A DNA stretch of 64,000 nucleotides. It comes from Doryteuthis pealeii (taxonomy: Eukaryota > Mollusca > Cephalopoda > Myopsida > Loliginidae). Positions within the stretch are counted from its first letter, which is position 1. The number at the start of each line of letters is the position of its first letter. The position numbers were made by a program, and so were the translations under genes. The DNA lies in NCBI GenBank assembly GCA_023376005.1, contig CM042179.1, positions 18,431,423 through 18,495,422 of the forward strand. Direction: 5' to 3'. Below are positions 62,390-64,000 of this stretch, piece by piece. Under the pieces are notes generated by a model. That model saw nothing but the letters and a program-made list of their open reading frames with translations. It made no database searches and was not told the DNA's origin.

Positions 62390-62957
62390 AATCCACTGGA
62401 GTAATCAAGATATTTGTAGTGAGAGAGGAGACCTACCTTGTGCAACACGGTTGACAGAGAGAGTGGTGGGCGTGAAGACTTGCCATATTCTCGGAGGAAG
62501 CGGGCTAGGCTTTGCCTTAACGTGTGGGACTGACCTAGAGTCAAACCTGCTTCCTTCAGAATGTGAGGAGCTTGTGACGATCAGTGAAATAAGAAATAGC
62601 ATAGTGGCCATGTAGGTGGTTGCTCCGTGCTGACGAGTGTCACACTGCTGCACGGACATATATGAGTGAGGAGCCCGGATGTAGTGAAATTGAGGTGTAT
62701 TTAAAGGACTTATTCTCACAGACCAGGAGAACGACTGCAGTAGTATTTTGTTGTCGAGGCGAGCGGACAAAGAATAATTTTGGATATTGGATTTTGGAGC
62801 GTGATACAGTTGGGAGTGTTTAGACTGTCGTTGAACCTTACGTCAGACTTGACTGTGACCCTCTCCACTGATTAGAAGCTATTTCGGCTTTTTATACAAT
62901 GGCACAAATCAACAAGCCGTGATGTAATAAGGCCATTTACTGGTGAAGAGTGATGTG
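62390..62957 (+). mobile_element. Retrotransposon leader/LTR-like region, right arm
   Basis: Mirror copy of 38406-38960. It continues into the first codons of the gag frame (the RDVIRPFTGE region) and then stops at 62957, where unrelated sequence begins. Confidence 0.5.
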
Positions 62958-64000
62958 TCCAAATATTTCCATTCTTTTGTTCACATGATGTGTTCGAGCG
63001 CTTAATCGGTCCCCACTCGGAATCAAGAGCTTTCGTGCCCCTTGAATAGTGTTGTACGGGCAGCAGTTCTCATATATCATTGGGACATATATGTGTGAAG
63101 TAATCAGTTTATGATCATAATGAGATTTGACTTAGGAATGCAAACATTCTTGACTTGAACACGAAAAGATCTGACCCCTTTCAAGGAGGGGCTATCCCCG
63201 AGTCTCTGTGGATTCGTTAGCGACTATCGTCGCCACGCTGGACAGTGAGTGTGTTTTCATTTCATGTGTCCAGTCTCGTTCAGAAATGCTTTCGTTACAT
63301 GGACGTCTTATGCCCTCTAAAGTTAGTATGTTCATGGCAAAATAGGGTGCTTGGAGAATGTTTTAAAGCAACTGGCACCCACAACTTCAGAAAAAAAATT
63401 TCTCTCATCTGGTGTATAAGCAAATCAACGAAAGGACAATTGCCCCTACGACATTAAAAAAAATGTTAGCGTGCTATTAACATTAGCTTGGAGTCTTAGA
63501 AATTGCTATGCTTCTTCAAAGACGTCTGCGGTAAGTGATCAGAGATAATTTGCAACTAAAAAGCGAGAATAATGAACACAATTGCTTCATTTGCCCAAAA
63601 GATCGCATCAACAGCAGCTAGAACAACAGGCAGACAACATAGGAGCCCCGTGGACAATAAGCTGAGAGAAGTGATTGAAAAGAGGCGGGACATTTACAGA
63701 TAATATGTGTGTAAACCTTGTTCTAGAGACATAAATACATCAAATTAATGGCGGGAAAAAGAATATTGAAGAAGACTGAAAAGAGCCAAAAGAAAGAAAA
63801 ACAGATCTTTAGGATAAAGATAATAGTAAGCCGGTAGATAAAAGGCGAAGGCGCCAACATTTACAGGGTTTTAAAAACTTGATATCATTTGATATGTACA
63901 GGGTGTTTAAAAATTCATATTATATTTGAGGAATGCGATATAGTACTTAGACTATCTAGACTAAAAAAATTTAGTATATAATAATTGGCGAAGTATGTCT
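62958..64000. other. Unclassified GC-richer sequence
   Basis: Less AT-rich than the intergenic regions, with short open frames that show no family resemblance. It includes a CAAGGAGGGGCTATCCCCGA stretch near 63183. It could be another retroelement portion; nothing diagnostic is visible. Confidence 0.3.

Larger units (their letters stand above)
38406..62957. repeat. Near-perfect palindrome of about 24.5 kb
   Basis: Left arm 38406-50478 and right arm about 50479-62957 are reverse complements over their whole length, differing mainly by one-base indels and by VNTR1 copy number. The centre lies in a short GGTTGGATCCATGATACCA loop (50469-50487) with essentially no spacer. The outer boundary falls in the gag frame on the left (CACATCA) and meets unrelated sequence on the right. 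Confidence 0.9.

Overview
This is a eukaryotic, very AT-rich, intron-rich genomic window, most likely from a lophotrochozoan invertebrate and plausibly a mollusc. That is an inference from protein style, tRNA-derived SINEs and intron structure; no organism-specific marker was found. Most open frames in the window are repeat-driven or chance. Only two conserved cellular genes are supported. The first is the 5' end of a minus-strand gene resembling the dynein-arm assembly factor DNAAF6/PIH1D3 (coding exons at 2385-2468 and 331-409, running off the left edge), with a candidate 5'UTR exon and an RFX X-box near 3.94-4.0 kb. The second is a plus-strand eight-exon OCIAD1 orthologue (10694-28214).

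Layout. 1-4 kb: DNAAF6-like 5' end, a short MITE-like inverted repeat and a (GT)n tract. 4-10.5 kb: intergenic, with a foldback element between 27-bp direct repeats, a duplicated segment and a 37-bp minisatellite. 10.6-28.3 kb: OCIAD1; its 8.7-kb first intron holds a complex inverted-repeat element (about 11.8-18.0 kb) with roughly 570-bp internal modules. 28.8-34.0 kb: two large minisatellites, a 54-bp unit (VNTR1) and a 58-bp unit (VNTR2), meeting beside a single N at 30682. 34-38.4 kb: a decayed mariner transposase with an internal 12-residue tandem duplication, a tRNA-type SINE and a broken Ty3/gypsy-type gag. 38.4-62.96 kb: one near-perfect palindrome of about 24.5 kb. Each arm carries OCIAD1 exons 4-8, VNTR1, a non-coding repeat element, a decayed transposon-like gene and an LTR-like sequence. 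The last kilobase is unclassified.

The main structural result is that OCIAD1 exons 4-8 occur three times (A plus, B minus, C plus). B and C are the arms of the palindrome, and its centre (about 50478) falls on a short imperfect inverted repeat that exists once in copy A (about 23570-23605). Copy B keeps an open frame through exons 4-8, whereas A and C carry many one-base indels typical of unpolished long reads. Together with the N at a minisatellite junction, this suggests either a foldback-generated inverted duplication or, at least as likely, an assembly/foldback-read artefact of a single OCIAD1-VNTR1 locus. VNTR1 copy number differs between arms (about 47 versus 56), which a simple one-read hairpin does not explain.

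Within the OCIAD1 3' introns there are a tRNA-derived SINE (minus strand in A and C), a possible SINE-related alternative last exon, and an antisense intronic open frame with weak BEN-domain-like character. No CRISPR array, bacterial gene, intact tRNA or rRNA gene was seen.
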